From: Sphingomonas xinjiangensis
GTDB taxonomy: Bacteria > Pseudomonadota > Alphaproteobacteria > Sphingomonadales > Sphingomonadaceae
DNA: 64,000 nucleotides
Reading direction: 5' to 3'
Assembly (NCBI RefSeq): GCF_014199255.1
Contig: NZ_JACIJF010000003.1
Location: 124,001-188,000 of the forward strand
Position 1 is the first letter of the stretch; the number at the start of each line of letters is the position of its first letter. Both the position numbers and the translations under genes were made by a program. A model generated the notes under the pieces. It did no database searches. It was not told where the DNA came from and saw only the letters and a list, made by a program, of their open reading frames with translations. Shown one piece after another: positions 53,425 to 62,557 of this stretch.

Positions 53425-54177
53425 TCACTGGTTGGGCTGCGGGGTCCGCTGCCTGCCCTGCCATCCGCCACCGCTGCGGGGGCCGCGATAAGTCGAGGCG
53501 CCGGGCGGCACATGCTGGCGATCCCGCCAGGTGCCGGCGTTCGGACGCGGGGCGCCTGCATCGGGCCGCGGCGGGCGAGATCCATTCCAGTCCGGGCGAC
53601 CTGGGCGCGGTCCGTTGCCGTTCCAGTCCGGGCGACCAGGACGCGGGCCGTTGCCATTCCATTCCGGACGGCCTGGACGCGGGCCGTTGCCATTCCATTC
53701 CGGGCGGCCAGGACGCGGGCCGTTGCCGTTCCATTCCGGACGGCCAGGACGCGGGCCGTTGCCATTCCAGCCGGGGCGGCCTGGACGGCCATCGTTCCAG
53801 CCCGGACGGCCGGGCCCACCGGGACGGTTGCCCCACTGGCCCCAGTTCGGGTTGCGGTCACCGCGCCAGTTCCGTCCACGATTTTCCCAATAGCGGCGCT
53901 GCCCCTGATTCCAGCGGAAAGGGCGCCGATACTGGTCGTACACATAGACGCCCGAGCCCGGATAATAATAATCGCCATACCAGCCGAAATAGCTGCCCAG
54001 CCCCGAGCCATAGCCAAAGCCGTCATAGCCCAGGCCGTCATAGCCATAGCCGCCATAATCCGCGACCCCATAGCCCACCGAAACGCCCGAATAGCCATAG
54101 CCGTCCTCGGCACAGCCGCCAGTGGACAGACCCAGCACGCCGAGCAGCCCGGCGGCGAAAACAGAACGAAGTCCCAT
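53425..54177 (-). CDS. Secreted Gly/Tyr-rich protein with (GRPxWNGNGPRP)n repeats
   Basis: From ATG 54177 the ~250-residue protein has a signal ending in a lipobox-like 'GLSTGGCAED'. A Gly/Tyr-rich zone follows ('GYGYDGLGYDGFGYGSG', 'WYGDYYYPGSGVYVYDQYRR'), then about seven 10-12-residue repeats of the type GRPxWNGNGPRP with Glu, Asp or Gly at the variable place, and a basic Pro-rich tail. Low complexity suggests an extended, envelope-associated protein, perhaps binding polysaccharide or cell wall. No function is known to me. Confidence 0.7.
   Translation of the reverse strand: MGLRSVFAAGLLGVLGLSTGGCAEDGYGYSGVSVGYGVADYGGYGYDGLGYDGFGYGSGLGSYFGWYGDYYYPGSGVYVYDQYRRPFRWNQGQRRYWENRGRNWRGDRNPNWGQWGNRPGGPGRPGWNDGRPGRPGWNGNGPRPGRPEWNGNGPRPGRPEWNGNGPRPGRPEWNGNGPRPGRPDWNGNGPRPGRPDWNGSRPPRPDAGAPRPNAGTWRDRQHVPPGASTYRGPRSGGGWQGRQRTPQPNQ
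53572..53811. repeat. In-gene 36-bp tandem repeats
   Basis: The DNA encoding residues 123-202 of the secreted protein consists of near-identical 36-bp units (30 bp in one). The middle units differ only in a few bases. Such arrays readily change copy number by slippage. Confidence 0.8.
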
Positions 54178-54352
54178 GGCGAACCTTTCGAGCCGCGGGG
54201 GAATATGCGCGGCGGTGAATGCAATCACGAGAACGTGGTGGTGAAAACGATGTTCCGCAATCTGCCAGCGTACCGCCGTCGCGTCCGCAACCGTCCCTTT
54301 TTAGGCCAGCCAGTCTGAACCTGCGCTGACGCCCGTCGCGGGCGGCGCCCCG

Positions 54353-54892
54353 TCAATGGCCGTCGAACGCAGTCAGCGAAGTTACTGCCACGCCATCGCC
54401 GCGCAGCGCGTCTGCGCCGCCCAATTCGGGCAGGTCGATGACGAAGCTGGCCTGCACCACTTCGGCACCAGCCTTGCGCAGGAGCCGCACCGCAGCCCGC
54501 GCCGTGCCACCGGTGGCGATCAGGTCGTCGATCAGCAGCACGCGTGCACCGGGCGTGCACGCATCAGCGTGGATGGCGATCCGGTCGGTGCCATATTCCA
54601 GCGCATAGTCTTCGGCGATGGTCGCGCCGGGCAGCTTGCCGTCCTTACGGATCAGCAGCACGCCAGTGCCCAGCTTGACCGCCAGTGCCGCACCGAACAG
54701 GAATCCGCGCGCCTCGATCCCCGCCACCAGATCGATCGGCCCGCGCACCTGCTCCGCCATGCGCTCGACTGTCAGGCGCAGGCCCTCGGCATCCAGCAGC
54801 AGCGTGGTGATGTCGCGGAACTGGATTCCGGGCTTGGGGAAATCCGGGATGGTGCGGATGCGGGCGCGGATATCGTCATTGTCGGCGGTCAT
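54353..54892 (-). CDS. apt: Adenine phosphoribosyltransferase
   Basis: ATG 54892 is chosen for its ribosome site (GGAAGGAAACGCT before ATG) and conserved start. The 179-residue enzyme salvages adenine to AMP using PRPP. Motifs: 'IPDFPKPGIQFRDITTLL', 'VAGIEARGFLFGAALAVKLG', 'VLLIRKDGKLPG' and the PRPP loop 'RVLLIDDLIATGGTARAAV'. It follows the pet operon but a terminator intervenes. Confidence 0.95.
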   Translation of the reverse strand: MTADNDDIRARIRTIPDFPKPGIQFRDITTLLLDAEGLRLTVERMAEQVRGPIDLVAGIEARGFLFGAALAVKLGTGVLLIRKDGKLPGATIAEDYALEYGTDRIAIHADACTPGARVLLIDDLIATGGTARAAVRLLRKAGAEVVQASFVIDLPELGGADALRGDGVAVTSLTAFDGH

Positions 54893-54904
54893 AGCGTTTC
54901 CTTC

Positions 54905-54942
54905 CAAACAGAAATCCCGCCGGAGCAAGGCTCGCGGCGGGA
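54905..54942 (-). terminator. Rho-independent terminator of the petABC operon
   Basis: Read on the minus strand, TCCCGCCG and CGGCGGGA (54935-54942 and 54915-54922) form an 8-bp stem followed by TTTCTGTTTG. It separates petC from apt. Confidence 0.82.
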
Positions 54943-54972
54943 CTTCTTCTAATCCGGCAGTGGTGGCGAAGC

Positions 54973-55803
54973 TTAGTGCTTCACGCCGCGCCACACCGTC
55001 AGATAGGCGCCGTACGCCAAGGCGGTGGCGAACAGCAGGAACAACACCACTGCCACGCCTGCACGGTGACGCGTCTGGAGCGTGGGTTCGGCGGTCCACA
55101 CCAGGAACGCCGAAACGTCCTTGGCCATCTGGTCCACCGTCGCGCGGGTGCCATCCGAATAGGTGACCTGATTCTCGCTGGTCAGCGGCGGCGGCATCGC
55201 GATGTTCAGGTTCGCGAAGTACGGGTTGTAATAGGACCCGTCCGGCGTCTTCGCGGTCGGGAACTTTTTGAGCAGTTCCGCGGGCTGATTTTGATAGCCG
55301 GTCAGCAGCGAATGGACATAGGCCGCGCCGTCATGCCGCGCCTTGGCGATGAGGCTCAGGTCCGGCGGGCTGCCGGTGCCGGGGTAATAGACCTTCGGAA
55401 AGCGGTCCGAGGCCAGGTTGTCGCGCTCGCCCCAGGTGCCAGCCTTGGGATCCTGAACCGGCTGCTTGATCGGCCAATCCTTGGCGATCTTCTTCACCTC
55501 GGCTTCGTTGTAACCGAGCTGCTGCAGATCGCGGAACGACACCAGGTTCAGCGAATGGCAGCTGGCGCAGACCTTTTCATACACCAGGAAGCCGCGCTGA
55601 AGCTGCGCGTTGTCAAACTTGCCGAGCGGCCCGTTCGAAGCGAGGTCGAGCTCCTTGGGATGCTTGTGGAACTCTTCCTCGGCCGTAGGCTGGGCGGGTT
55701 CCTTGATCAGGGTCGTGACAGTCCCGATCAGCGCCAGCAACAGCACGAAGATGAAGCCGGCACCGATGATGAACTTGATGGAGCGCGTGAACAGCGGAAG
55801 CAT
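54973..55803 (-). CDS. petC: Cytochrome c1 of the bc1 complex
   Basis: ATG 55803 gives 276 residues. The haem c site is 'CASCHSLNLVSFRDL' (CxxCH); the axial Met is probably in 'NLNIAMPPPLTSENQVTYSDGT'. 'FPKVYYPGTGSPPDLSLIAKAR' is family-typical. An N-terminal hydrophobic segment (8-28) and a C-terminal anchor (about 246-266) place it in the inner membrane facing the periplasm. It passes electrons from the Rieske protein to soluble cytochrome c. Confidence 0.95.
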   Translation of the reverse strand: MLPLFTRSIKFIIGAGFIFVLLLALIGTVTTLIKEPAQPTAEEEFHKHPKELDLASNGPLGKFDNAQLQRGFLVYEKVCASCHSLNLVSFRDLQQLGYNEAEVKKIAKDWPIKQPVQDPKAGTWGERDNLASDRFPKVYYPGTGSPPDLSLIAKARHDGAAYVHSLLTGYQNQPAELLKKFPTAKTPDGSYYNPYFANLNIAMPPPLTSENQVTYSDGTRATVDQMAKDVSAFLVWTAEPTLQTRHRAGVAVVLFLLFATALAYGAYLTVWRGVKH

Positions 55804-55817
55804 GTGGTCGTTTCCCC

Positions 55818-57107
55818 TTACGCGCGCAGCGCGGTTTCGGTCATCCGCGAACCGCCATGGTCGCCCAGCACTGCCTCGGTGATCGAGTTGGGCAGCGGCT
55901 TGGGACGTTCCAGGCGCGAGATGATCGGAACGACGATCAGGAAGTGCGCGAAATAATAAGCGGCGCAGATCTGGCTGACAATGACGACGGCGGGCGTCGC
56001 CGCCGAGCCACCGCAATAGCCGAGCACGAGCACGTCGAGCACCAGGATCCAGAAAGCGATCCGGTATCCGGGGCGGAAGTTCGCCGAACGCACCGGCGAC
56101 TTGTCGAGCCAGGGCAGGAAGAACAGCAGGATGATCGAGCCGAACATCGCCACCACGCCCCACAGCTTTGCCGGGATGATGAAGTCCGCGGTGAACGCGC
56201 GCAGGATCGCGTAGAATGGCCAGAAATACCATTCCGGCACGATGTGCGCGGGCGTCGAGAGCGGGTTGGCCGGAATGTAATTGTCCGGGTGGCCCAGCAG
56301 ATCGGGGTAAAAGAAGATCAGCGTCGAGAACAGGATCATGAAGATGCCGACGCCGAAGCCGTCCTTGGCCGTGTAATAGGGGTGGAACGGCACGGTGTCC
56401 TGTTCCCCCTTCACTTCCACGCCGGTCGGGTTGCCCGACCCCGGAATGTGCAGCGCCCAGATGTGCAGGATCACGGCGCCTGCGATCACGAAGGGCAGCA
56501 GATAATGGAGCGAGAAGAAGCGGTTGAGTGCGGCATCGTCAGGCGCATAGCCGCCCAGCAGCCACACCCGGATCCATTCGCCGACCACGGGGATCGCCGA
56601 GAAGAAGCCGGTAATCACCTGCGCGCCCCAAAAGCTCATCTGGCCCCAGGGCAGCACATAGCCCATGAAAGCAGTCGCCATCACCAGCAGGAAGATGACC
56701 ACGCCGATCAGCCACACCATCTCTCGCGGCGCCTTGTACGATCCGTAATACAGGCCGCGGAAGATGTGGATATAGATCACCAGCAGGAACATGCTGGCGC
56801 CGTTGGCGTGCGCGAAGCGCAGGAACCAGCCGGCGTTCACGTCGCGCATGATCGTACCGTTGATCGACTCGAACGCGCCGGCGGCCGAGGAATGGAAGTG
56901 CATCGCCAGCACGATGCCGGTGACGATCTGTACCACCAGCGCCAGCCCGGCGAGCACGCCGAAATTCCAGAAATAATTGAGGTTGCGCGGCACCGGATAG
57001 CCGGCGCCGATCGCGTTATAAACGAAGCGCGGCAGCGGCAGGCGGCTGTCCACCCACTGCATGACCGGGTTCTTGGGTTCGTAATGGCGTGCCCAGGGAA
57101 AGCTCAT
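55818..57107 (-). CDS. petB: Cytochrome b of the bc1 complex
   Basis: The 429-residue full-length cytochrome b has about eight helices. Haem-ligand histidines lie in '[19 protein letters not shown]' and '[21 protein letters not shown]' and, in the partner helix, '[24 protein letters not shown]'. The quinol-site motif '[14 protein letters not shown]' (PEWY) is intact. It sits between petA and petC, as usual; b and c1 are not fused. Confidence 0.96.
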   Translation of the reverse strand: MSFPWARHYEPKNPVMQWVDSRLPLPRFVYNAIGAGYPVPRNLNYFWNFGVLAGLALVVQIVTGIVLAMHFHSSAAGAFESINGTIMRDVNAGWFLRFAHANGASMFLLVIYIHIFRGLYYGSYKAPREMVWLIGVVIFLLVMATAFMGYVLPWGQMSFWGAQVITGFFSAIPVVGEWIRVWLLGGYAPDDAALNRFFSLHYLLPFVIAGAVILHIWALHIPGSGNPTGVEVKGEQDTVPFHPYYTAKDGFGVGIFMILFSTLIFFYPDLLGHPDNYIPANPLSTPAHIVPEWYFWPFYAILRAFTADFIIPAKLWGVVAMFGSIILLFFLPWLDKSPVRSANFRPGYRIAFWILVLDVLVLGYCGGSAATPAVVIVSQICAAYYFAHFLIVVPIISRLERPKPLPNSITEAVLGDHGGSRMTETALRA

Positions 57108-57119
57108 CAGCGTCTATCC

Positions 57120-57704
57120 TCAACCGACCACGACGACAGTGTCGGACGTGAATGCATAATCCGGAACCTGGAGGTTTGTCGGCGCCGGCCCCTGGCGGAT
57201 GCGGCCTGCGGTGTCATAGGCTGAGCCATGGCACGGGCAGAAATAGCCCCCGAACGGTCCGCGATTCTCGCCTTCGCCCGCGCCCAGCGGCACGCAGCCG
57301 AGATGGGTGCACACGCCCAGCGTGATCAGCCAGTTCGTCTTGCCTTCCTTGGTCCGGTCTTCCAGCGTCTGCGGGTCGCGCAGGCTCGACACCGGAACCT
57401 TGTCCGCCTCGGCGATTTCCGCCGGGGTCAAGTTGCGCACGAACAGCGGCTGCTTGCGGAAGCTTGCCTTGATCGCCATCCCCGGCTCGATGGCCGAGAG
57501 GTCCAGCTCGGTGGTGGACAGCGCCAGCACGTCGGCGGACGGGTTCATCGAATTGATCAGCGGCAGCACCGCCACGCCCGCGCCGACGCCCGCAACGGAG
57601 ACCGCAGCGATCTTGAGATAATCGCGGCGGCGCGCGTCTTCGATCACATCGCCCGGAGGAACCACCGTCTGGTTGGGTGAAACACCGTCTTCAAGCGTCG
57701 CCAT
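57120..57704 (-). CDS. petA: Rieske iron-sulfur protein of the bc1 complex
   Basis: The 194-residue protein has an N-terminal Tat-like membrane anchor ('RRRDYLKIAAVSVAGVGAGVAVLPLI') and the Rieske cluster boxes 'CTHLGCVP' and 'CPCHGSAYD' with the two Cys-His pairs. It is the first gene of petABC. The 262-base region upstream, shared with divergent trmL, must hold the operon promoter. Confidence 0.96.
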   Translation of the reverse strand: MATLEDGVSPNQTVVPPGDVIEDARRRDYLKIAAVSVAGVGAGVAVLPLINSMNPSADVLALSTTELDLSAIEPGMAIKASFRKQPLFVRNLTPAEIAEADKVPVSSLRDPQTLEDRTKEGKTNWLITLGVCTHLGCVPLGAGEGENRGPFGGYFCPCHGSAYDTAGRIRQGPAPTNLQVPDYAFTSDTVVVVG

Positions 57705-57966
57705 GCATCAGCCCTTGCACTTCGAAACAACCCCGCGACGGACGCGCGGAAACGGGACACGGACGAACAAACGTCCAAAACCCCCGGTGCCCCCGGCGGC
57801 AGGCAGGGGTGATAGACGGCCCTGTGTAACTTTGCCAACAGGGTTTTTGCCTTGGCGCCCAGTCGGCTTGTCCTTGTTGCGGCGCGACAAAGCTTTGAGC
57901 GCGCGATTAAAAGCGCGAAGCCGCCCGGGGGTGACGCGGTAATTTCGCCGCGCTAGTCGCCCGAAA

Positions 57967-58416
57967 ATGCGCATCGCCCTGTTCCAACCCGAAATCGCCG
58001 GCAATGTCGGCACCATCCTGCGGGTCGGCGCGTGCTTCGGCGCGGCCGTGGACTTGATCGAGCCATTGGGCTTTCCGTGGAGCGACCGCAGCCGCAAGCG
58101 CGCGGCGATGGACTATGCCGACCAGGTCGAGGTCCGCCGCCATGCCGACTGGGACGCTTTTGCCGCTACGGTCCTCGGCCGCGTGGTGCTGTTTACCACC
58201 CGCGGCGGCGTCACGCTGCCCCAGGCCCGCTTCGAATCTGGCGACACGCTGCTGTTCGGATCGGAAAGCGCGGGTGCGCCCCCATTCGTCCATGCTCGCG
58301 CCGATCTGGCAGTGCGCATCCCGCTTCAGCCGGGCACGCGGTCGTTGAACCTGGCGGTGGCGGCTGGCATCGGGCTTGCCGAGGCGCTTCGCCAGACACA
58401 AGGATTTGCCGCATGA
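57967..58416 (+). CDS. trmL: tRNA (cytidine/uridine-34 2'-O-)-methyltransferase
   Basis: The 149-residue SPOUT enzyme methylates the wobble ribose of certain tRNA-Leu. It shows 'IALFQPEIAGNVGTILRVGACFGAAVDLIEP', 'LLFGSESAGAPP' and the knot 'IPLQPGTRSLNLAVAAGIGLAEAL'. Its stop overlaps hemF by four bases. Confidence 0.93.
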   Translation: MRIALFQPEIAGNVGTILRVGACFGAAVDLIEPLGFPWSDRSRKRAAMDYADQVEVRRHADWDAFAATVLGRVVLFTTRGGVTLPQARFESGDTLLFGSESAGAPPFVHARADLAVRIPLQPGTRSLNLAVAAGIGLAEALRQTQGFAA

Positions 58417-59255
58417 TCGAACTCGACGACCAGCAACAGCGTGCCCGCACCTGGTTCGAGAGCCTGCGCGACTCGATCTGCACCGCGTTCGAGGCGATCG
58501 AAGCCGAAATGAGCTCCGATGCCCGATTCGAATACACCCCCTGGGACCGCCTCGACGCGCATGGCACGCCGGGCGGCGGCGGCGTGCGCGGCGTCATGAA
58601 GGGGCGCGTGTTCGAAAAGGTGGGCGTCAACGTCTCCACCGTCGGCGGCGCCTTTGAAGGCGAGTTCGCCAAGAGCATCCACGGCGCCGCCGAGGATCCC
58701 AGCTTCTTCGCCACCGGCATCAGCCTGGTCGCGCACATGGCCAACCCGCACGTGCCCGCGGTGCACATGAACACGCGCTTCCTGACCACCACCAAGCGCT
58801 GGTTCGGCGGCGGCGCTGACCTCAACCCGCCCATCCCCTACTCTGAGGATAGCGAGGCGTTTCATGCGCGGCTGAAGCAAGCCTGCGACGGCCATGATCC
58901 CGCGCATTATCCCCGCTTCAAGGAATGGGCCGACACCTATTTCTACATTCCTCATCGCAAGGTGCACCGCGGCGTCGGCGGGATCTTCTACGACCATCTC
59001 GAAAACGACTGGGAAGCCGATTTCGCCTTCACGCAAGATGTCGGCCGCGCGTTCCTGGACATCTTTCCCCAGCTGGTGCGGCGCCGGATGCACACGCCCT
59101 TCACCGACGCAGACAAGGCGCGCCAGCTCGAATGGCGCGGCCGCTATGCCGAGTTCAACCTGATCTATGATCGTGGTACGCTGTTCGGGCTGAAGACCGG
59201 GGGCAATATCGACGCGATCCTGATGAGCCTGCCGCCCGTCGCGACATGGGGCTGA
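58413..59255 (+). CDS. hemF: Coproporphyrinogen III oxidase, oxygen-dependent
   Basis: The 280-residue enzyme converts coproporphyrinogen III to protoporphyrinogen IX with oxygen. Signatures: 'GGGGVRGVMKGRVFEKVGVNVSTVGG', 'VPAVHMNTRFL', 'WFGGGADLNPPIPY', 'HRGVGGIFYDHL' and the C-terminal 'WRGRYAEFNLIYDRGTLFGLKTGGNIDAILMSLPP'. ATG 58413 is fixed by the ATGA overlap with trmL. Haem supply fits the neighbouring cytochrome genes. Confidence 0.96.
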   Translation: MIELDDQQQRARTWFESLRDSICTAFEAIEAEMSSDARFEYTPWDRLDAHGTPGGGGVRGVMKGRVFEKVGVNVSTVGGAFEGEFAKSIHGAAEDPSFFATGISLVAHMANPHVPAVHMNTRFLTTTKRWFGGGADLNPPIPYSEDSEAFHARLKQACDGHDPAHYPRFKEWADTYFYIPHRKVHRGVGGIFYDHLENDWEADFAFTQDVGRAFLDIFPQLVRRRMHTPFTDADKARQLEWRGRYAEFNLIYDRGTLFGLKTGGNIDAILMSLPPVATWG

Positions 59256-59845
59256 TCCCGGTCGCCGACGGCCAGATCGCCACGGTGGTCACGTCGTTGG
59301 AGATGCGCGAAAAGCCCAGGCCCCGCCCGCTGCCGCCTTCGCCGCTGCGCCTGGCGCGCTGGCGATCCCCGACGAACGACAAATACCGCACGCTCTTTCG
59401 CCGCGTCGGCGAACCCTGGCTGTGGTTCTCCCGCCTGGTGCTGCCCGACGAGGCACTGCGCGGCATTCTGGATGACGCGCGAGTCGAGATCTACGCCGCG
59501 ACTCACCGCGCCGGCATAGAACTCGGCATGCTGGAACTCGACTTCCGCATGGAGGCGGGATGCGAACTTTCCTATCTGGCGCTGGTGCCGGAGATGGTCG
59601 GCCAGGGGCATGGCGGCTGGCTGATGGCGCAGGCGCTGCAACTCGCCTGGCGCAACGGCGTCGAGCGCGTGCGTGTCCACACCTGCACGCTCGATCATCC
59701 CCGCGCGCTCGGCTTCTATCGTCATCACGGCTTCGTGCCGGTGCGCCGCACGGTGGAGACATTTGCCGATCCGCGGCTCGCCGGCATCCTGGCCGCCGAT
59801 GCCGCGCCTCACATTCCGCTGCTGGGCACCGTCGCCGCGCGATAG
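59246..59845 (+). CDS. GNAT-family N-acetyltransferase
   Basis: The 199-residue protein overlaps hemF by ten bases. GNAT motifs: 'AGIELGMLELDFRMEAGCELSYLALVPEMVGQGHGGWLMAQALQLAW' with the acetyl-CoA loop (QGHGGW), then 'VHTCTLDHPRALGFYRHHGFVPV'. Substrate unknown. Its last 37 bases overlap the end of the convergent membrane-protein gene. Confidence 0.86.
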   Translation: MGLIPVADGQIATVVTSLEMREKPRPRPLPPSPLRLARWRSPTNDKYRTLFRRVGEPWLWFSRLVLPDEALRGILDDARVEIYAATHRAGIELGMLELDFRMEAGCELSYLALVPEMVGQGHGGWLMAQALQLAWRNGVERVRVHTCTLDHPRALGFYRHHGFVPVRRTVETFADPRLAGILAADAAPHIPLLGTVAAR

Positions 59846-60540
59846 ATCGCGGCCTGAAGCAGCACCATCGCCAGCGACCCCGCGGCGGAGGCGGCGGCGG
59901 TCAGGATCTCCAGCGGCGCCTGGAGCATCGGCGATCCGCCGCCCTGCACGATCGCTTCCGCGAAGATGCCGAAGATCAGGGCGGCAAGGTAACTCGCCAC
60001 GAACACCATCGCCGCCAGCGCCGCTACCATCCAACCGCGCCGTGCGGTCAGCCGGACGCTGTCGACCACCGCGGCAAAGGGCCCGCGCTCGGGCCGCATC
60101 ACCACCGCCGCGGCGCTCAGAAACCCGCGCCCGCCCAGATACAGCGCGACCACGAACAACAGCATCGATCCCAATGCCATCGCGAACAGCACGCAGGTCC
60201 AGGCGATCAGCAACAAGGGCAGCAGCTTGAGCGTGCGTATCATGGCCTGCCCCAGGGTCGGCCGTGCCCGATCAAGCAGCAGCACCAGGATCAGCCCGCT
60301 TCCAAAGGTTAGCACCACCAGTTGCAGCGCGATCCACCCGCCCTGCCCGGCCAGCCATTCGCTCAACACGCGCGGCAGGTCCTCGCGCGTCGCGCCTTCC
60401 AGGTTCGGCATCGGCAGGAACAGCCGCGCGGCAAGCGTCGGCAGGAAAAAGAACACCGAGGCGACGCGAACCAGCAGATCGCGCTCCCCCCGCCATATCG
60501 CACGTACATCGGCAAGGACGCCGCTGAAGCTCCAGGTCAT
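59809..60540 (-). CDS. Polytopic membrane protein of unknown function (paralogue B)
   Basis: ATG 60540 overlaps the stop of the upstream paralogue (ATGA). The 243-residue protein has about six hydrophobic helices and the amphipathic segment 'AAVVMRPERGPFAAVVDSVRLTARRGWMVAALAAMVF'. This resembles the paired segment of the neighbouring protein, so a tandem duplication is likely. No domain I can name with confidence; distantly like the glycerophosphoryl-diesterase membrane domain. Confidence 0.75.
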   Translation of the reverse strand: MTWSFSGVLADVRAIWRGERDLLVRVASVFFFLPTLAARLFLPMPNLEGATREDLPRVLSEWLAGQGGWIALQLVVLTFGSGLILVLLLDRARPTLGQAMIRTLKLLPLLLIAWTCVLFAMALGSMLLFVVALYLGGRGFLSAAAVVMRPERGPFAAVVDSVRLTARRGWMVAALAAMVFVASYLAALIFGIFAEAIVQGGGSPMLQAPLEILTAAASAAGSLAMVLLQAAIYRAATVPSSGM

Positions 60541-61376
60541 GCGAAGGCCGCCGGATCTCTGCGCAATTCCGACTGCGAGGCCAGCGCTAGGTACAGCTTG
60601 GCCGTGAAGGCGGCGAACAACACCAGGAAGCCGGACTGCACCGCCGCGACGACGATCGACGTGAGAATATCCGCCAGCGTCAGCCCCTCCCCTTCGCCGC
60701 CGCCGGCAACCAGTTCGAAGATGCTGCCGAACACCGTTTTCGCGGCAAGCTGCGCCACCCAGCTCACCACCGCATACAGGATGAGCACGCCCAGAATGCG
60801 CAAGGCATGCCCGCGTGTCAGCTGCCAGCTGCGGGCGATCGAAGTCATCCCACGCCGCTCCCGGACGATCGTCGGGGTCAGGATCGCCAGCCGCGCACTG
60901 CACCACAGCACCGCGCCCGTCAGCAGCAGCAGATAGAGCGCCGCGAACGCCGCGATGCCGGGGCCGACATCGAACGATCCGCCCCGCGACATTGCCACCA
61001 GATCATAGCCGCTCACCGCGAGCACGACTGGTACCGGACTGGCCAGGACCAGGATGGCCACCACCAGCAACAGCGTGACCAACAAAGTGACCGGCAAGCG
61101 GCTCAGCGCCACCCTGCCCGCGCTGCGGTCCGACACCAGGTCCAGTCCCATTGCCGTGATGGCCAGCGTGCCCCAGAACGACAGAAGCGCAAAGACCAGT
61201 TGCAACAGCGCAAGCAGCATGGGCAGCATCGTGCCCTCGCGCGGCGGGATCGCCGCCAGGCTGCCTTCGACCGAAGCGGGCACAAAGAAAGCCATCAACG
61301 CCACCGGAAGAATGGCCGCGACATTGTCGCCGACAAACTCGGCAGTCCGATCCCAGACGGTGCCCATTTTGACCAT
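60537..61376 (-). CDS. Polytopic membrane protein of unknown function (paralogue A)
   Basis: The start is uncertain between ATG 61376 and 61367; neither has a strong ribosome site. About 279 residues with six or seven helices and 'ILTPTIVRERRGMTSIARSWQLTRGHALRILGVLIL', the motif also seen in paralogue B. Both are translated as a coupled pair. Membrane remodelling or transport is a guess only. Confidence 0.75.
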   Translation of the reverse strand: MVKMGTVWDRTAEFVGDNVAAILPVALMAFFVPASVEGSLAAIPPREGTMLPMLLALLQLVFALLSFWGTLAITAMGLDLVSDRSAGRVALSRLPVTLLVTLLLVVAILVLASPVPVVLAVSGYDLVAMSRGGSFDVGPGIAAFAALYLLLLTGAVLWCSARLAILTPTIVRERRGMTSIARSWQLTRGHALRILGVLILYAVVSWVAQLAAKTVFGSIFELVAGGGEGEGLTLADILTSIVVAAVQSGFLVLFAAFTAKLYLALASQSELRRDPAAFA

Positions 61377-61471
61377 GTGTTCAATCCCCAGTCGCGCAAG
61401 CGGCGTGTTAGCTGGCGCCCGGAGCGTTGCCAATGCTTGCGAAACCGTGCGCGGGAGCGCAATCGCCACCC

Positions 61472-62110
61472 ATGGCATCCCCGATAGAATGGCGCGTCGA
61501 ACCCGGCCGGGTCGACTATGGTGAAGCGCTCGCACAGATGGAGGCCCGGGCCGCGGGCGTGACGGCGCGCACCGCCGCCGAACTCGTCTGGCTGCTGGAA
61601 CATCCGCCGGTCTACACTGCCGGCACCAGCGCGGATCCCACCGAACTACTCGACGCACGCTTTCCGGTGCACCGCACCGGGCGCGGCGGGCGCTACACCT
61701 ATCACGGCCCGGGGCAGCGCATCGGCTACGTGGTCCTCGATCTGCGCGATCGGCGGCGCGACGTGCGCAATTATGTGCACGCGCTGGAAGGCTGGGTGAT
61801 CGCTGCCCTGGGCGAGCTGGGGATCGAGGCGTTCCGCGCGCCGGGACGGATCGGCATCTGGACTCTGGATGGCGGCGCGGAGGCCAAGATTGGCGCGATC
61901 GGCGTACGCATCCGGCAATGGGTCACGCTGCACGGCTTCGCCGTCAACCTGTCGCCGACATTGAGCGACTTCACAGGCATTGTGCCATGCGGCATTGCCG
62001 AATTTCCAGTCACCAGCGCCGCGGCGCTGGGCAAGAACATCGCGCCGGAAGCGTTTGATCAAGCGCTCTCAGCCACATTTATGCCCTTTTTGGAGCTTCT
62101 TAATCCTTGA
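61472..62110 (+). CDS. lipB: Octanoyltransferase (lipoate-protein ligase B)
   Basis: ATG 61472 ('[23 protein letters not shown]') fits the family. The 212-residue enzyme moves octanoyl from ACP to lipoyl domains. Catalytic Cys173 ('[14 protein letters not shown]') and Lys139 ('[14 protein letters not shown]') are in place, with '[24 protein letters not shown]'. lipA is not in the window. Confidence 0.95.
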   Translation: MASPIEWRVEPGRVDYGEALAQMEARAAGVTARTAAELVWLLEHPPVYTAGTSADPTELLDARFPVHRTGRGGRYTYHGPGQRIGYVVLDLRDRRRDVRNYVHALEGWVIAALGELGIEAFRAPGRIGIWTLDGGAEAKIGAIGVRIRQWVTLHGFAVNLSPTLSDFTGIVPCGIAEFPVTSAAALGKNIAPEAFDQALSATFMPFLELLNP

Positions 62111-62140
62111 GGACGAAAAATCGTGTCTTGAGAGCGTGCC

Positions 62141-62165
62141 CCGAACCGTCTAATGTACAGTTCGG
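62141..62165. promoter_or_regulatory. Inverted repeat upstream of the small lipoprotein gene
   Basis: CCGAAC (62141-62146) and GTTCGG (62160-62165) flank TGTACA-containing DNA, 56 bases before the gene at 62221. The layout resembles TetR-type operators (for example AACCG..CGGTT with central GTAC), but no regulator is nearby. Confidence 0.35.
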
Positions 62166-62220
62166 TTTGGGTATTAGCGGCGCCTGCGTCGTCCAAATCC
62201 ATCATCTAGGGAGCTTTTAC

Positions 62221-62496
62221 ATGCGTGCAGTCATTTCCAAGATCGTTGCGGGTTCGATGATCGCCGGTGCGGCCCTCCTGGCCTCGGCGTGCACCAGCAA
62301 CGACTCGACCACCAACGTGACCAACACCACCGAAGTCGTTCCGACCGAGAACGTCGGCGCCACCGACACGATGGTCACCAACATCGACACCGCCGCTCCG
62401 ATGGACAACGGCATGATGACCGACACCAACATGTCGGGCGACATGACCGGCAACATGTCGGGCGACATGACCGGCACCACCGGCAACGCAATGTAA
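62221..62496 (+). CDS. Small Asn/Thr/Met-rich lipoprotein
   Basis: The 91-residue protein has a clear lipoprotein signal ('MIAGAALLASACTSND', Cys21). The mature part is low-complexity, rich in Thr, Asn, Met and Asp, and ends with repeats of 'NMSGDMTG'. It follows a possible operator and ends at a strong terminator, so it is a one-gene unit, perhaps abundantly expressed. No known family. Confidence 0.75.
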   Translation: MRAVISKIVAGSMIAGAALLASACTSNDSTTNVTNTTEVVPTENVGATDTMVTNIDTAAPMDNGMMTDTNMSGDMTGNMSGDMTGTTGNAM

Positions 62497-62527
62497 TCAA
62501 CCCGCGCAAGCGTGTTGAAATGAACAA

Positions 62528-62557
62528 GGGCCGTCCGGGCGACCGGGCGGCCCTTTT
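62528..62557 (+). terminator. Rho-independent terminator of the small lipoprotein gene
   Basis: An 11-bp stem (62528-62538 with 62543-62553, one G-T pair), loop GCGA, followed by TTTT. Confidence 0.88.

Noticed and set aside
53512..54318. 268-codon plus-strand frame through the repeat region
   Set aside because: Openness follows from the 36-bp repeat; the minus-strand frame has the signal peptide and sensible composition.
55857..57224. 455-codon plus-strand frame opposite petB
   Set aside because: Shadow of cytochrome b; His/Glu/Asp-rich translation without homology.
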